A stretch of DNA of 64,000 bases, taken from contig JBIIHW010000004.1 in NCBI GenBank assembly GCA_044235425.1, positions 124,001-188,000 of the forward strand, read 5' to 3'. A program made the position numbers and the translations under genes. The notes below the pieces were generated by a model that did no database searches, was not told the origin of the DNA, and was given only the letters and a program-made list of their open reading frames with translations. Shown here one piece after another: positions 17,224 through 26,546 of this stretch (its first letter is position 1; every line of letters starts with the position of its first letter). Origin of the DNA: JBJSXJ01 sp044235425. GTDB taxonomy: Bacteria; Planctomycetota; Planctomycetia; Pirellulales; Pirellulaceae.

Positions 17224-18632
17224 GCGGTGACGTGTGGTTCCACTCGAACTAAAAAATCGCCCTGATTGTCGGCCAGTTGTCCCGCAGGCTCATTGATCTT
17301 GATGTAGAGCGTGCCGGTAACGGGTGCTTCCAGGAGTCGTTCGAGACCGACGGCGACGGGGCGAGCCAGAGGAGAAAGTTCCGATGGCTCCCAGTTCGCA
17401 GGACGAATGGCGGCCAGCACCATTCCGGCCGGTAGCTTTCGGTGGTACGTCAATGTGATCCCACTCGGTTCGCATTCCCAAACTTCGGGCTCTTGAGCGA
17501 TCCGGTAACGTCCCCGCGCTCGCACTCGATAGGTCTGGCCGGCGGTGAGTTCCCAGCCGGTGGATTGCCAGCCACGATCCGCCGCGAGCTTCACCGTGCC
17601 GCCCATCACTGGTAGTGGCTGGCCGGGACTACGCAGCACGGTGGCACGCGCGACGTCGTAGCCATAATCGGCTTCGGCCACAAGCAATTGCCATTCCTCC
17701 AAGATCTCGGGCCAAACCGGCTGCAGCTCTTGTTGCAGCTGCTGCACGAAATCGTTCCCCAGTGGCGGCTGCTGTCGCGCCAGGCGACGAAACAGTTCTT
17801 GAGTGGCCGGGTGTCGATCAAGGAACATCGTGGCCGCCCAGCACCAGCCATACGGTTCCACGTTGAGATGGGCGCGATCGTCGTACTGAAAGATTTGATC
17901 CAGCGTGCGCCCTTTGCCAGCTCGATAATCATCTTGCACGATTTTGATGCGTCCCCAGAGCGGAGCTTCCTCACGACGTTTCGGCACATAGCCCAACTGC
18001 AAGCGTTCGTCCTGCCAGCGATGAGTCGCGAGTAATTCGGCAACTCCCTCAGCCAACCAGGGTTTGCCAATGCCGCCCAAATTCGTCGCCATGAACGCAT
18101 GCGTGCCTTCATGGAGGACGAGATGACGACGGTAATAGGTGCTTTCCTGTTCATACATCCAGATCTCTCGACCGCGCTGAAAGCCGTGGAGAAACGGAGG
18201 TAAATCATCCGGCAGCGCTTGAGCGGTGCGAAAGCGCTGCGGATCCTTCATGAGATAGCCGGTGATGCGCCATTCTCGCAGCTGCTCCGGCGGAACTTGG
18301 AAATAGTGACACCACTGGGGAACCGCAAGATCAAACAGTCGCGGTAGCTCCTCGATATCTCGCAGCTCGGGAATAGCCGGCAGGTCGGTGTACAGCGTGA
18401 GGTGACGCGACTGCAGTTGGCGGATGCCAGCCGCTTGCGCCGCTTCTGCTGTGAGTGCTGGACGACGTGCCACCGGGGATGCGGGGCCAGCGCCCGTCTG
18501 AGCGAGTGGCCGTGCCGGCTGAGCCAATGCGACGGAAGAGCTTGCCCCAACTGTAATCAGGCACGTCAGCAGTAACCCGCAGCGAAGGAGGGCACTGCCA
18601 GCGGGCCACCGCCGGGCACAGGACTGCTTCAT
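17211..18632 (-). CDS. Exported zinc metallopeptidase-like protein (HEGTH motif)
   Basis: 473 residues with an N-terminal signal peptide (hydrophobic stretch to SVALAQ). The centre holds LVLHEGTHAFM (about residues 170-180), an HExxH zinc motif, followed 20 residues later by WLAEGVAELLATH, whose Glu is a likely third ligand as in gluzincins (the DUF1570-like layout). The C-terminal ~130 residues look like a beta-sandwich. Expected to act outside the cytoplasm on peptide or glycopeptide. ATG 18632 overlaps the stop of the upstream gene by one base (TGATG), implying coupling. The substrate is unknown. Confidence 0.8.
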   Translation of the reverse strand: MKQSCARRWPAGSALLRCGLLLTCLITVGASSSVALAQPARPLAQTGAGPASPVARRPALTAEAAQAAGIRQLQSRHLTLYTDLPAIPELRDIEELPRLFDLAVPQWCHYFQVPPEQLREWRITGYLMKDPQRFRTAQALPDDLPPFLHGFQRGREIWMYEQESTYYRRHLVLHEGTHAFMATNLGGIGKPWLAEGVAELLATHRWQDERLQLGYVPKRREEAPLWGRIKIVQDDYRAGKGRTLDQIFQYDDRAHLNVEPYGWCWAATMFLDRHPATQELFRRLARQQPPLGNDFVQQLQQELQPVWPEILEEWQLLVAEADYGYDVARATVLRSPGQPLPVMGGTVKLAADRGWQSTGWELTAGQTYRVRARGRYRIAQEPEVWECEPSGITLTYHRKLPAGMVLAAIRPANWEPSELSPLARPVAVGLERLLEAPVTGTLYIKINEPAGQLADNQGDFLVRVEPHVTAQRE

Positions 18633-19498
18633 CACGGGGACTCCGAGTCGGAACGGGGATTGGATGAAGAAGCTTTCTTGCGTGCCGCTTCCTGTTTACG
18701 CTCACGATACTCAGCGATGATTTCCGCGGGTTTCATCACGAACAGATCGCGGCATCCCGCACAGCAAACATAATAGGTCTGACCATCATGCTCGACCGGT
18801 ATCGTCCCTAATCCACCGGTGACGACACATTCAACGAAAGTCGCTCCCTTGCCAAAATCGCTGCCTTGTCGAGTGTAGCCAACTTCGGCGAGTCGATTGA
18901 AGCGATCACTGATCGTGCCTCGTTTTTCCAGGAGGAGCATGAGCCGATCGCCGTTCGCGATCGATCGTAACGTAAATCGCTCGGGAGAATCCCCTTCGAT
19001 CTTGTCGTGGACGGCAACGAGTGCTCCATCTTCCTGCAGGATGGCGGTCATTTTCAGCGCGGGACGCTCACCGACCGGTTCGACATGCAGTTCAAATTGC
19101 TTGGTGTCGGCACGGTGACGAAGGGTGAGTTGTCGCAGGTATTTGCCGCGTTCGATTTTCAGTTTAAGTGCAGGCTGTTGTTCGGCGAAGTCCCAGCTGC
19201 AGGCGGCAGTTTCGGTCCAGGCACCTTCCGATGAGCCTCGTCGCGGCTGCCCCACTCCCTTCCAGGTTCCCACCCAGGTTGTCAGTTCGCGCCACTGAGC
19301 ACGATCGGGAACGAGGTTCGCTTTGACGGCCGCAGCTGAATTGTTGTTAGCTGGATTGTCAGGAGGCGACTGCGCCGCGGCTGGCTCTTCGGCCTGCAGC
19401 TCGCGGTGCCCAGGCATCACGGTGAGCAGCGAGAGCAGCGAGAGCAGCGAGCTCAGGAGGAACGGTGCGAGGGGTAGTGGGAGGGGCGCGAGTTTCAT
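18632..19498 (-). CDS. Exported protein with C-terminal YHS/TRASH-like metal motif
   Basis: 288 residues with a leucine-rich signal sequence (MKLAPLPLPLAPFLLSSLLS). The central part (about 70-235) is beta-rich, with WVGTWKGVGQPRRG reminiscent of lipocalin-like or DUF1579-type folds that bind small molecules. Near residue 245 there is YYVCCAGCRDLFVMKPAEII, the Cys pair and spacing of a YHS domain, probably a metal site. ATG 19498 lies 7 bases after the FIST gene stop with only a weak ribosome-binding site. A role in metal handling with the following metallopeptidase is inference. Confidence 0.7.
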   Translation of the reverse strand: MKLAPLPLPLAPFLLSSLLSLLSLLTVMPGHRELQAEEPAAAQSPPDNPANNNSAAAVKANLVPDRAQWRELTTWVGTWKGVGQPRRGSSEGAWTETAACSWDFAEQQPALKLKIERGKYLRQLTLRHRADTKQFELHVEPVGERPALKMTAILQEDGALVAVHDKIEGDSPERFTLRSIANGDRLMLLLEKRGTISDRFNRLAEVGYTRQGSDFGKGATFVECVVTGGLGTIPVEHDGQTYYVCCAGCRDLFVMKPAEIIAEYRERKQEAARKKASSSNPRSDSESP

Positions 19499-19505
19499 CG
19501 GCGTT

Positions 19506-20720
19506 TCAGTCGTGAAAGAGGGCGATGCTGGCAGTAAATCCATGCATAAAGTTTTGGCCACCGATGGGGCCGATTTCACCTGCTGCGAAGAAGCCAGCCA
19601 GAGGCAACGGCCCGAGTGCGCTCTGGATGGCATTGGCATCATGGTGCGGTTGAGCGAAGAGGCGACTGCCGCGTCCGTTGCAGCTAAAGACCAGTCCTCC
19701 CACCACTCGATGATTGGCTTCCTCGTGATATTGGCGTAGCAGCAGCTGCAGATCGGCCGTGGCGGTTTCTCGATCGCGCAGGTGAAACTGCACCGTTTGA
19801 CCAACTCGCGGCGAATCTGAGATGGAAAAACCACCCAGGCCGGGAACGACATTCATGATGTTGCGGATGAGAAAATCACCCTGACGGAAGCGTTCGCGGT
19901 ATTCACTGACGGCGCGTCCTACGTGCAGGCCACGTTTGGCCAGCAGCTGTTCGTGGGTGGGAAGTTGCAGGTAGAGTTCGTTGAGTCGTTGCAGGGCGGG
20001 GCGTCCACCGAGTTCCAGGATGAGGTGGTCTTCGACTTTCGTGATGACGAGCGGTTCGCCGATGGGCCGGCAGCCTTGGGAGACGACGGTCTGCATTTTG
20101 GCGTCGCCTCGCAGCAGCAGTCCCACGGCACCTTGTCGCCGGATGCGACGACCGATGGCCAGGACGCTATCGCCACGTTCCTGCATGCCGCTGCACATGC
20201 CACCGATGACGGGTGTTTGCGGACGGTCTTCATTAATGCGCTGCAGAAACAGATCGGCGGGGAAGGTGAAAGGATCGCCGAGCAGGAGGATGGCGGAGCC
20301 GGTTGGCCAGTCATCGAGGGCGGCGTCGGGCCAGCCGGTGATGAGTCCACCCTCGGGTGTTTGCTCGAAATCCAGTTCCAGCGGAATGACTTCGACACTG
20401 GGAAGCTGCGCCGTCCAGAGAACGATGGCGGGTTGCTGTTCGATTTCTTGGGCGCCACCGAGAATCGATTCGCCGCGACAGCCGATGAGATTTTCGGTTC
20501 CGAGTTGTTTCGCGAGTTCGGGGAGCTGCTGCGCGATATGCTGCTGATGGTGTCGGGAAAAAAACAGTACCGCAAGGGACGGAGCAGCCGTGGTGGAACT
20601 GCCTAGTTGCGGCAGAAGTTCGGCGATCGCTGCAGCCGTATCGGCATTGGTGGAGAGGGCCGCTGCACAGCGCGGTGCCGCGTGGTGGATTGATGAAGCA
20701 TTGGAATCGATATTGGTCAT
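19506..20720 (-). CDS. FIST domain protein (FIST_N + FIST_C)
   Basis: 404 residues. FIST_N features: AVLFFSRHHQQH, ENLIGCRGESILGGAQEIEQ, VIGGMCSGM; FIST_C features: LAKRGLHVGRAVSEYRERF, FLIRNIMNVVPGLGGFSI, VGGLVFSCNGRGSRLF, and a C-terminal LAGFFAAGEIGPIGGQNFMH with HGFTASIALF. FIST domains are ligand-binding sensory modules, often coupled to signalling outputs. Here it stands alone without a signalling domain. ATG 20720 begins MTNIDSNASS; upstream in-frame codons do not resemble the family. It is 28 bases after the membrane-protein stop and in an apparent four-gene unit. Confidence 0.88.
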   Translation of the reverse strand: MTNIDSNASSIHHAAPRCAAALSTNADTAAAIAELLPQLGSSTTAAPSLAVLFFSRHHQQHIAQQLPELAKQLGTENLIGCRGESILGGAQEIEQQPAIVLWTAQLPSVEVIPLELDFEQTPEGGLITGWPDAALDDWPTGSAILLLGDPFTFPADLFLQRINEDRPQTPVIGGMCSGMQERGDSVLAIGRRIRRQGAVGLLLRGDAKMQTVVSQGCRPIGEPLVITKVEDHLILELGGRPALQRLNELYLQLPTHEQLLAKRGLHVGRAVSEYRERFRQGDFLIRNIMNVVPGLGGFSISDSPRVGQTVQFHLRDRETATADLQLLLRQYHEEANHRVVGGLVFSCNGRGSRLFAQPHHDANAIQSALGPLPLAGFFAAGEIGPIGGQNFMHGFTASIALFHD

Positions 20721-20748
20721 AGCAATTACTGGCCTGAGGGAGAGCGGT

Positions 20749-21426
20749 TTAAGAACCTTTCCCCGTGAAATAATTGGAAAACGCTGGCCACAGCGAGGCG
20801 AGAGGAGTGGGATCGCGCAGGATCGCAAAAATCATCGTGCTTAAGAGCAGGCTGGCGACGATGAACAGCACGATGGACTGAGGGTTGCGAGGGCCTCGCA
20901 GAGCATGTAATTCGCGTCGTAAGTCCTGCTCCACTCGGCGCCAGCCCAGTAAATTCTGTCGTGGGCCGGTCGCTAGGATTTGGACGTAGCCGAGGGCGGG
21001 CATCGATTCCAGGTGCAACTGCACCTGTAATTGCGGCAGCGATAAACTGTCGCTCGCCCAGCTCGCTTCCCGATCTATTTCCGCCGCACAGCGAGCCAAA
21101 AGTGGTCGCACATGATCCATGGTGGAGTTGTAGATGACCAGTCGCGGTCGCATGAGCAGGACCAGTAATAGGACGCAGAGCAGATAGAAGGCGATGAGCA
21201 GAATCCAGATGAAACCATCAAATCGCTGAGCAGCGGCTTGTGGCATGAACAGCTTCATGGGACCAATCACGACCAGGCCGCTGATGGCCAGTGCGACTCC
21301 CAGCGTGTCGCGGGTACCGGTGACGACCGTGGGGCGCGGACGACAGTTCACCCAGCCCAGTCGCACAAAATAAAGTGCCAGCGGCAACAGCGCAATCGCC
21401 AGGTGCAAAGAATCGATGGTGAGCAT
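20749..21426 (-). CDS. Membrane protein of unknown function
   Basis: 225 residues. Hydrophobic helices lie near residues 5-23 (LHLAIALLPLALYFV), 43-60, 67-93 (WILLIAFYLLCVLLLVLL) and 195-215 (IVLFIVASLLLSTMIFAIL). Between the third and fourth helix is a cytoplasm-sized soluble domain of about 100 residues. I do not recognise the family. ATG 21426 (MLTIDSLHL) starts at the first helix. It is the first gene of the unit membrane protein, FIST, YHS-like, metallopeptidase and is divergent from gluQ, 102 bases away. Confidence 0.72.
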   Translation of the reverse strand: MLTIDSLHLAIALLPLALYFVRLGWVNCRPRPTVVTGTRDTLGVALAISGLVVIGPMKLFMPQAAAQRFDGFIWILLIAFYLLCVLLLVLLMRPRLVIYNSTMDHVRPLLARCAAEIDREASWASDSLSLPQLQVQLHLESMPALGYVQILATGPRQNLLGWRRVEQDLRRELHALRGPRNPQSIVLFIVASLLLSTMIFAILRDPTPLASLWPAFSNYFTGKGS

Positions 21427-21528
21427 GGCTGGATTGTACGATTGAAGAGAAGCCGGGGCGAGCGGTGAGCGATTCCTGGGCCTGATACCCAGCTTGTACC
21501 CCAGCCGGAAACTTCCGACACTCCGTTT

Positions 21529-22539
21529 ATGCGTGGACGACTGGCTCCTTCTCCGACGGGCGCGCTGCATTTAGGCAACGCGCGCACCTTTCTCCTGGCA
21601 TGGCTTTCCGTGCGCGCCCAGGGAGGCACGGTGGTGCTTCGCATCGAGGACCTGGATGGTCCCCGGGTTAAGCCCGCCGCGACTCAATCGGTCATCGACG
21701 ATCTGCACTGGCTGGGGCTCGACTGGGACGAAGGCCCGGACGTCGGGGGTCCCTACAGTCCCTATTTGCAAACCGAGCGAGGGCTACTCTATGACCGCGC
21801 ATTCGAGCGGTTGCGAGCGGCCGGGGTGCTCTATCCTTGCATCTGCAGTCGCAAGGATATCGAACGAGCTGCCTCGGCACCGCATCCGGGTGAGGAGGGA
21901 CCGCGGTACCCCGGCACCTGCCGCCCCCCGCCGCTCCTCCATTCGCCCGAGCTGAATTCGTCGGTCGCAGTCGCTCCCGGGGCAGAGCAAGGAATGAATC
22001 CAGGTGCGGCCGTTGCAGCAGCGTGGCGCTTCATCACGCCCGCCCAGCCACAGTGTTTCACGGACGGGCGACATGGACCGCAGATCCACGATCTGCAGGC
22101 GACACTGGGCGATTTCGTGGTGCGGAAAGCGAATGGCACGCCTGCCTACCAACTGGCCGTCGTGGTGGACGATGCCGCCATGCAGATTACGGAAGTGGTT
22201 CGTGGTGACGATCTGCTCTCCTCCACCCCGCGACAGCTACTTATCTATCGGACCCTGAACTGGGAACCGCCGCGGTTCTATCATGTACCGCTGATGATCG
22301 GCCCGGACGGTCGGCGGCTGGCGAAGCGTCATGGAGATAGTCGCCTGTCGATCTATCGGGAAGCAGGCCTATCCCCCGAGCGGCTTGTCGGGCAACTGGC
22401 CAGTTCCGTGGGGCTGCTTGAGCCCGGTAGAGAATGCCAGCCCCGGGATTTGATCACGCGCTTCGATTGGGAACTGGTTCAGCGCCAAGCCACCGTTTGT
22501 CATCCGCAGGATTGGCTACCCGGCCAGTCAACCGGTTGA
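21529..22539 (+). CDS. gluQ: Glutamyl-Q tRNA(Asp) synthetase
   Basis: 336 residues. RLAPSPTGALHLGNARTFLL contains the HIGH-type motif (HLGN), RIEDLDGPR and the short C-C-x-Y-x3-C zinc-like set (YPCICSRKDIE ... YPGTC) typical of GluQRS, and LAKRHGD stands where KMSK is expected. It lacks the anticodon-binding domain of GltX, as the family does. The enzyme glutamylates queuosine 34 of tRNA(Asp). An insertion of about 35 residues after the last zinc ligand (rich in Pro/Ala) makes it longer than usual (about 300). Confidence 0.9.
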   Translation: MRGRLAPSPTGALHLGNARTFLLAWLSVRAQGGTVVLRIEDLDGPRVKPAATQSVIDDLHWLGLDWDEGPDVGGPYSPYLQTERGLLYDRAFERLRAAGVLYPCICSRKDIERAASAPHPGEEGPRYPGTCRPPPLLHSPELNSSVAVAPGAEQGMNPGAAVAAAWRFITPAQPQCFTDGRHGPQIHDLQATLGDFVVRKANGTPAYQLAVVVDDAAMQITEVVRGDDLLSSTPRQLLIYRTLNWEPPRFYHVPLMIGPDGRRLAKRHGDSRLSIYREAGLSPERLVGQLASSVGLLEPGRECQPRDLITRFDWELVQRQATVCHPQDWLPGQSTG

Positions 22540-23029
22540 GAAGCCAACGGTTTACGTACAAGACAGATGAAAACGACGCGCCGAAAAACGATATAACCAC
22601 AAGTGTGCTGGTGGCGATACACTAAGGAAGCGATGCCATTCGTTGGGATCGGATGAAGGTTCTAAATCGGACGAGAGTGAGTGCCGTCAAATGGGTGATG
22701 TATCCCGTGATGCTCGAAGTGCCCCCAAGCTCCGAAGGGGGCGGCAACAACGTAGCCCATGGCGTTGCCATGGGCTGACATGTGGCTGGCCCTCCGGGCC
22801 GGATGACTCTTGTTTGCGGAGGGTTTTCAAAATAAGAAAGTCATCCCGCACTCAGTTTTAGTGGACTTATGACTTGCAGATTGAAAGGCTACGAAAAGCC
22901 TCGAAAAAGCCTCGAAAAATCCCGAAAAGCATTTCCCGTAGTTCTGAATCATTACACTATAGATCTCGCCTCCGATACTCCTAATCCACTGTTTCTAAAT
23001 CGACACTCGCTCCACTCACGCTGTTCCCC
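22540..23029. other. Intergenic region with palindrome, before phoR
   Basis: No gene seen. About 22748-22790 holds CAACGTAGCCCATGGC and its inverse GCCATGGGCT, then GGCCCTCCGGGCC (about 22790-22802), a palindromic type that I associate with planctomycete genomes. About 22885-22930 has an imperfect repeat of CCTCGAAAAAG. The phoR promoter must lie here, but I cannot point to it; no PHO-box repeat like that before phoU was found. Confidence 0.55.
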
Positions 23030-24850
23030 ATGTGGCCCACTCGACTGTTTTGGAAGGTCTTTGTTGTTTATGCGGTGCTGAGTAGCGGCATTGTGGCGGG
23101 GCACTATGCGCTGCTGGCTGTCTGGCAGCGCCCGTTCGTGATCCAGCAGATCAAAGAACGACTACGGGAGACCGGCTTAGTCCTGCGCGCCACGGCTGAG
23201 CCGCACTTGCAGGCGGGAACGCATGAACAACTGCAGCAAATCTTACGACGGCTGGCGATCGAGACGAACTTACGACTCACAATCCTCGCTCCTACGGGCG
23301 AGATTGTAGCCGACTCGATGATCGAACCGGACGATCTTGCGCGCTTGGCTGACGATCAGGAATTGCGGGGCGCGACGGAAATCGTGCGCACAAATATTGA
23401 TGAATTGGATGGAGTGACAGCGGCGAGTTCGAATTTGGGTTCGCCAATGCTTTATGTGCTGCTGTCGATTCGGCGCGACGGAGAGCCGCTGGGTTACGTG
23501 CGCGCTGCATCACCGTTACGTGATGTGGATTCTCAGATCAGCTTGGTGCAACGGATTGCAGGAGCCTTTTGCCTGGGCATCCTGGCGATTCTGCTCATTG
23601 CCACCTACCTCGTCGTCGATCGCATGACGAAACCGATCGTCGCACTCACCTCCGCCGTCGCTGAAATGAACACGCTCCGCGCCCATCAGCCTCTGCTCGT
23701 TCGTGGCAGTGATGAAGTGGCGGAACTGGGCACGACCGTCAACACGATGCATCGACAACTGGCCGACCGGATCACGGAACTGCGCGACAACAACGCTCGA
23801 CTGGCCGACGTGATGGGTAACATGGCCGAAGGCGTGCTGGCGATTGATCGCGAAGATCGAGTGCTGCTGGCGAATCCGGCGAGTGTGCGGCTGCTGGAGA
23901 TCAACGCCGATGAAGTGATTGGTCGGCCGCTTTGGGAAATCACGCGTCAGCGAGTTCTCTCGGATGCGGCGGCGAATGTCCTGCGTTCCGGTCGTTCGTC
24001 GGATCAGGAGTTCGAGACGAATACGCCTTCGCGGCGAGTGCTCAATTTGCGAGCGACTCGCTTACCCGGTGATCCCTCGCCGGGCGTGATCATCGTGCTG
24101 CATGACGTCACGGAACTGCGACGACTGGAAAATTTACGTCGCGAGTTTGTGGCGAATGTTTCCCATGAACTCAAAACACCGCTCTCGGCGATAAAAGCCT
24201 ATGCCGAAACTCTGCGACTCGGCGCGATGGATGACCCGGAACACAATCTGATGTTCATCGCTCGCATCGAGGAGCAGGCGGAACGGCTTCATCAGCTCAT
24301 TCTAGATCTCTTGCATTTAGCGCGCGTCGAGGCGGGGCATGAGGTCTTCGACATTGTTTCGGTACCGCTGCGAGCGACGGTCGATGCCTGTATTCGGCAA
24401 TTTCGTGATGTGGCTGCCGCCAAGCAGGTTTCGCTGGTGGTAGAAACCAGCGAGGAATCGCTCTGCGCTGCCGCTGATGAAGAGGGCTTGCGGACGATCA
24501 TCAGCAACTTGGTGGACAATGCGATCAAGTATACGCCGGATGGTGGTCGTGTGACGGTCCGGTGGCGGCGGGAACAGAATGCTGCGGTCCTGGAGGTTCA
24601 GGACACGGGAATCGGCATTCCGAAACAGCACCAAGCGCGGATCTTCGAGCGATTTTATCGAGTGGACAAGGCTCGTTCGCGCGAGCTTGGGGGGACTGGC
24701 CTGGGGCTATCGATTGTGAAACATCTGGTGCAGGCGTTTGGCGGCAGTGTTGGGGTTGAGAGTCAGCCGCGTGCGGGCACGATTTTTCGGATTGCCTTGC
24801 CGACCGCCATCCCCACGATTCACCCGCCCACCCCGATTTCGCTCGATTGA
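23030..24850 (+). CDS. phoR: Phosphate-type sensor histidine kinase
   Basis: 606 residues. Helix 1 about 8-30, periplasmic domain about 31-182 (PAS-like), helix 2 about 183-205 (IAGAFCLGILAILLIATYLV), HAMP to about 258, a PAS domain about 262-370 (MAEGVLAIDREDRVLLANPA), then HisKA with the phospho-acceptor in FVANVSHELKTPLSAIKAY (about residue 380). ATP-binding boxes are ISNLVDNAIKYTPDGG, VQDTGIGIPKQHQARIFERF and GTGLGLSIVKHLV. The partner is most likely the PhoB-like regulator two genes downstream. The phoU gene between them supports a phosphate role rather than a generic kinase. Confidence 0.92.
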   Translation: MWPTRLFWKVFVVYAVLSSGIVAGHYALLAVWQRPFVIQQIKERLRETGLVLRATAEPHLQAGTHEQLQQILRRLAIETNLRLTILAPTGEIVADSMIEPDDLARLADDQELRGATEIVRTNIDELDGVTAASSNLGSPMLYVLLSIRRDGEPLGYVRAASPLRDVDSQISLVQRIAGAFCLGILAILLIATYLVVDRMTKPIVALTSAVAEMNTLRAHQPLLVRGSDEVAELGTTVNTMHRQLADRITELRDNNARLADVMGNMAEGVLAIDREDRVLLANPASVRLLEINADEVIGRPLWEITRQRVLSDAAANVLRSGRSSDQEFETNTPSRRVLNLRATRLPGDPSPGVIIVLHDVTELRRLENLRREFVANVSHELKTPLSAIKAYAETLRLGAMDDPEHNLMFIARIEEQAERLHQLILDLLHLARVEAGHEVFDIVSVPLRATVDACIRQFRDVAAAKQVSLVVETSEESLCAAADEEGLRTIISNLVDNAIKYTPDGGRVTVRWRREQNAAVLEVQDTGIGIPKQHQARIFERFYRVDKARSRELGGTGLGLSIVKHLVQAFGGSVGVESQPRAGTIFRIALPTAIPTIHPPTPISLD

Positions 24851-24891
24851 CGTTTTCTGCGATAATCAAAAAAAGTCGCTTCCTGTCTCGC

Positions 24892-24920
24892 CTTCACACG
24901 CTCTTCACGATCTCTTCATA
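24892..24920 (+). promoter_or_regulatory. Triple PHO-box-like direct repeat upstream of phoU
   Basis: CTTCACA (24892), CTTCACG (24903) and CTTCATA (24914) repeat at exactly 11 bases, i.e. 7-base boxes with 4-base spacers, the geometry of PhoB boxes (CTGTCAT-like halves). They end 38 bases before the phoU ATG. A PhoB-regulated internal promoter for phoU-phoB is the likely meaning. Confidence 0.7.
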
Positions 24921-24957
24921 CGAGCTCGCTAACTTTTTTCTCAATCAAGGTGCTTTC

Positions 24958-25629
24958 ATGAAACATCTTCAGCATGACCTGGAAAAGTTGCAACGACAAT
25001 TGCTGAACATGTCCGGGCAAGTGGAAGAGATGATTGACCAGGCGACGCGATCGCTCGCGGAGCGGCGTGAGGAATGGGCCGAGCAGGTGGTGGCGGCGGA
25101 TGCGGAAGTCGATCAGCAGGAAGTGCACATTGAAGAGGAATGTTTAAAGATTCTGGCGTTGCATCAGCCAGTCGCGGTCGATTTACGCCGCATTGCGACG
25201 GTGCTGAAGGCCAACGGAGATTTGGAACGAATTGCGGATTTGGCGGTGAGTATTGCGGAGCGAGCACAAGCGATTGCGGACTCGCCCGAGTTCCCCATCC
25301 CTGAACAGTTAACGCCGATGGTGGCCCTGGCAACACAGATGGTGCGAGGATCGATGGATGCGTTCGTGAATTTGGACGCCGCCGCCGCTCGCCGCATCTT
25401 GAAACTCGACGAACATGTGGATCAACACAATCGTGACATCATTGCTGAGTTGCAGTTATTGATGCAGCAGGAACCGCTGCTTGTCGCTCCGGCCTTACAC
25501 TGTTTTTCCGCGACTCGCCACATTGAACGAATTGCTGACCATGCTACGAACATTGCCGAGGATGTGATTTACTTGGTTGAGGGCGACATCATTCGCCACA
25601 GCCGTCGTGGTCGCAACGATAAAAAATAG
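24958..25629 (+). CDS. phoU: Phosphate signalling protein PhoU
   Basis: 223 residues, the usual length. Two three-helix repeats carry the metal-binding E/DxxxD-type motifs: LKANGDLERIADLAVSIAER in the first and FSATRHIERIADHATNIAED in the second. PhoU holds PhoR in the non-signalling state when phosphate is plentiful and limits Pst uptake. ATG 24958 begins MKHLQHDLEKL; the frame is open upstream but those residues do not fit the family. No pstSCAB is in the window, so the transporter must be elsewhere. Confidence 0.92.
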   Translation: MKHLQHDLEKLQRQLLNMSGQVEEMIDQATRSLAERREEWAEQVVAADAEVDQQEVHIEEECLKILALHQPVAVDLRRIATVLKANGDLERIADLAVSIAERAQAIADSPEFPIPEQLTPMVALATQMVRGSMDAFVNLDAAAARRILKLDEHVDQHNRDIIAELQLLMQQEPLLVAPALHCFSATRHIERIADHATNIAEDVIYLVEGDIIRHSRRGRNDKK

Positions 25630-25673
25630 AGTGAGATTTCTTTTCTAATCATCAGTCCCGCAATTCGGTTACC

Positions 25674-26411
25674 ATGCCTGCCGCAAGAATACTCCTCATC
25701 GAAGACGATCGTTCCCTGGCCGACGTGCTGGCCTACAACCTGAAGCGAGCGGGATACGATGTGCAGGTGGCGGTTGATGGGCAAGATGGGCTCAACAAAG
25801 CTCAGCTCAAAGTTCCCGATGTGGTGGTCCTGGATTTGATGCTGCCGATTATCGACGGGTTGGAGGTTTGCCGGCGCTTGCGAGCGGACCCCACGACGCG
25901 CGATGCTTTGATTCTGATGCTCACCGCCAAAGCGGAAGAGACCGACGAGCTGATTGGTTTCTCGCTGGGGGCGGACGATTATGTGACGAAGCCTTTTAGC
26001 GTGAAGGTGGTGCTGGAGCGGATTAAGGCTTTGCGACGGCGACGCAATGCGGAGCCGGACGATGAAGAAGTGATCGCTCGGCATGGCGTGCTGCTGGACC
26101 GACTGCGTCATAAAGCGACGATGAATGGACGGCCCTTGACGTTAACGGTGAGCGAATTTCGGTTGCTGGATACGCTGATCCGCCAACCGGGCCGAGTGTT
26201 CCAGCGATCAGAGCTGATCGACGCCGCGCTGGGTGAGGACACGATGGTGCTGGAACGCACGATTGACGTGCACATTCGAGCCTTGCGGCGCAAACTGGGT
26301 GAACTGGCGGACGTGATTGAAACGGTGCGAGGAGTGGGATATCGGTTCCGCGATTCGATGGACGATGTCACCCCCGGCTCCGTGACGAGCGACGAGGACG
26401 AGGAAGGGTAG
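25674..26411 (+). CDS. phoB: OmpR/PhoB-type response regulator
   Basis: 245 residues. Receiver domain 1-125 with the acidic pair EDD (about 10-12), phospho-acceptor Asp in VVVLDLMLPIIDG, switch Thr in LMLTAKAEE and Lys in DDYVTKPFS. A winged-helix DNA-binding domain follows (LTVSEFRLLDTLIRQPGRVF ... RTIDVHIRALRRKLG ... TVRGVGYRF). It should bind the PHO boxes ahead of phoU. The order phoR-phoU-phoB is unusual; the regulator normally precedes the kinase. A palindrome at 26451-26526 follows and may end the transcript. Confidence 0.92.
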   Translation: MPAARILLIEDDRSLADVLAYNLKRAGYDVQVAVDGQDGLNKAQLKVPDVVVLDLMLPIIDGLEVCRRLRADPTTRDALILMLTAKAEETDELIGFSLGADDYVTKPFSVKVVLERIKALRRRRNAEPDDEEVIARHGVLLDRLRHKATMNGRPLTLTVSEFRLLDTLIRQPGRVFQRSELIDAALGEDTMVLERTIDVHIRALRRKLGELADVIETVRGVGYRFRDSMDDVTPGSVTSDEDEEG

Positions 26412-26450
26412 GGAAAGTTCGCCAAGGATCTCACGCCAAGGCGCTTAGGG

Positions 26451-26526
26451 TCTCACGCCAAGGCGCAAAGGCCGCAAAGGATGTTGTCGTAGGAATTCTT
26501 TGCGTTCTTTGCGCCTTTGCGTGAGA
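26451..26526. repeat. Long palindrome of the CGCAAAGGCGCAAAG family
   Basis: TCTCACGCCAAGGCGCAAAG with GCCGCAAAG (26451-26479) pairs with 26498-26526 at 26 of 29 positions over an 18-base loop. The same family lies at 27473-27579, and a piece at about 31402-31428. It may act as a bidirectional terminator between phoB and the convergent nucleotidyltransferase gene. Confidence 0.8.
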
Positions 26527-26546
26527 ACATCGGAGATCGGCGAGAT

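Noticed and set aside
19923..20606. + strand open frame of 227 codons
   Set aside because: Antisense shadow of the FIST gene.
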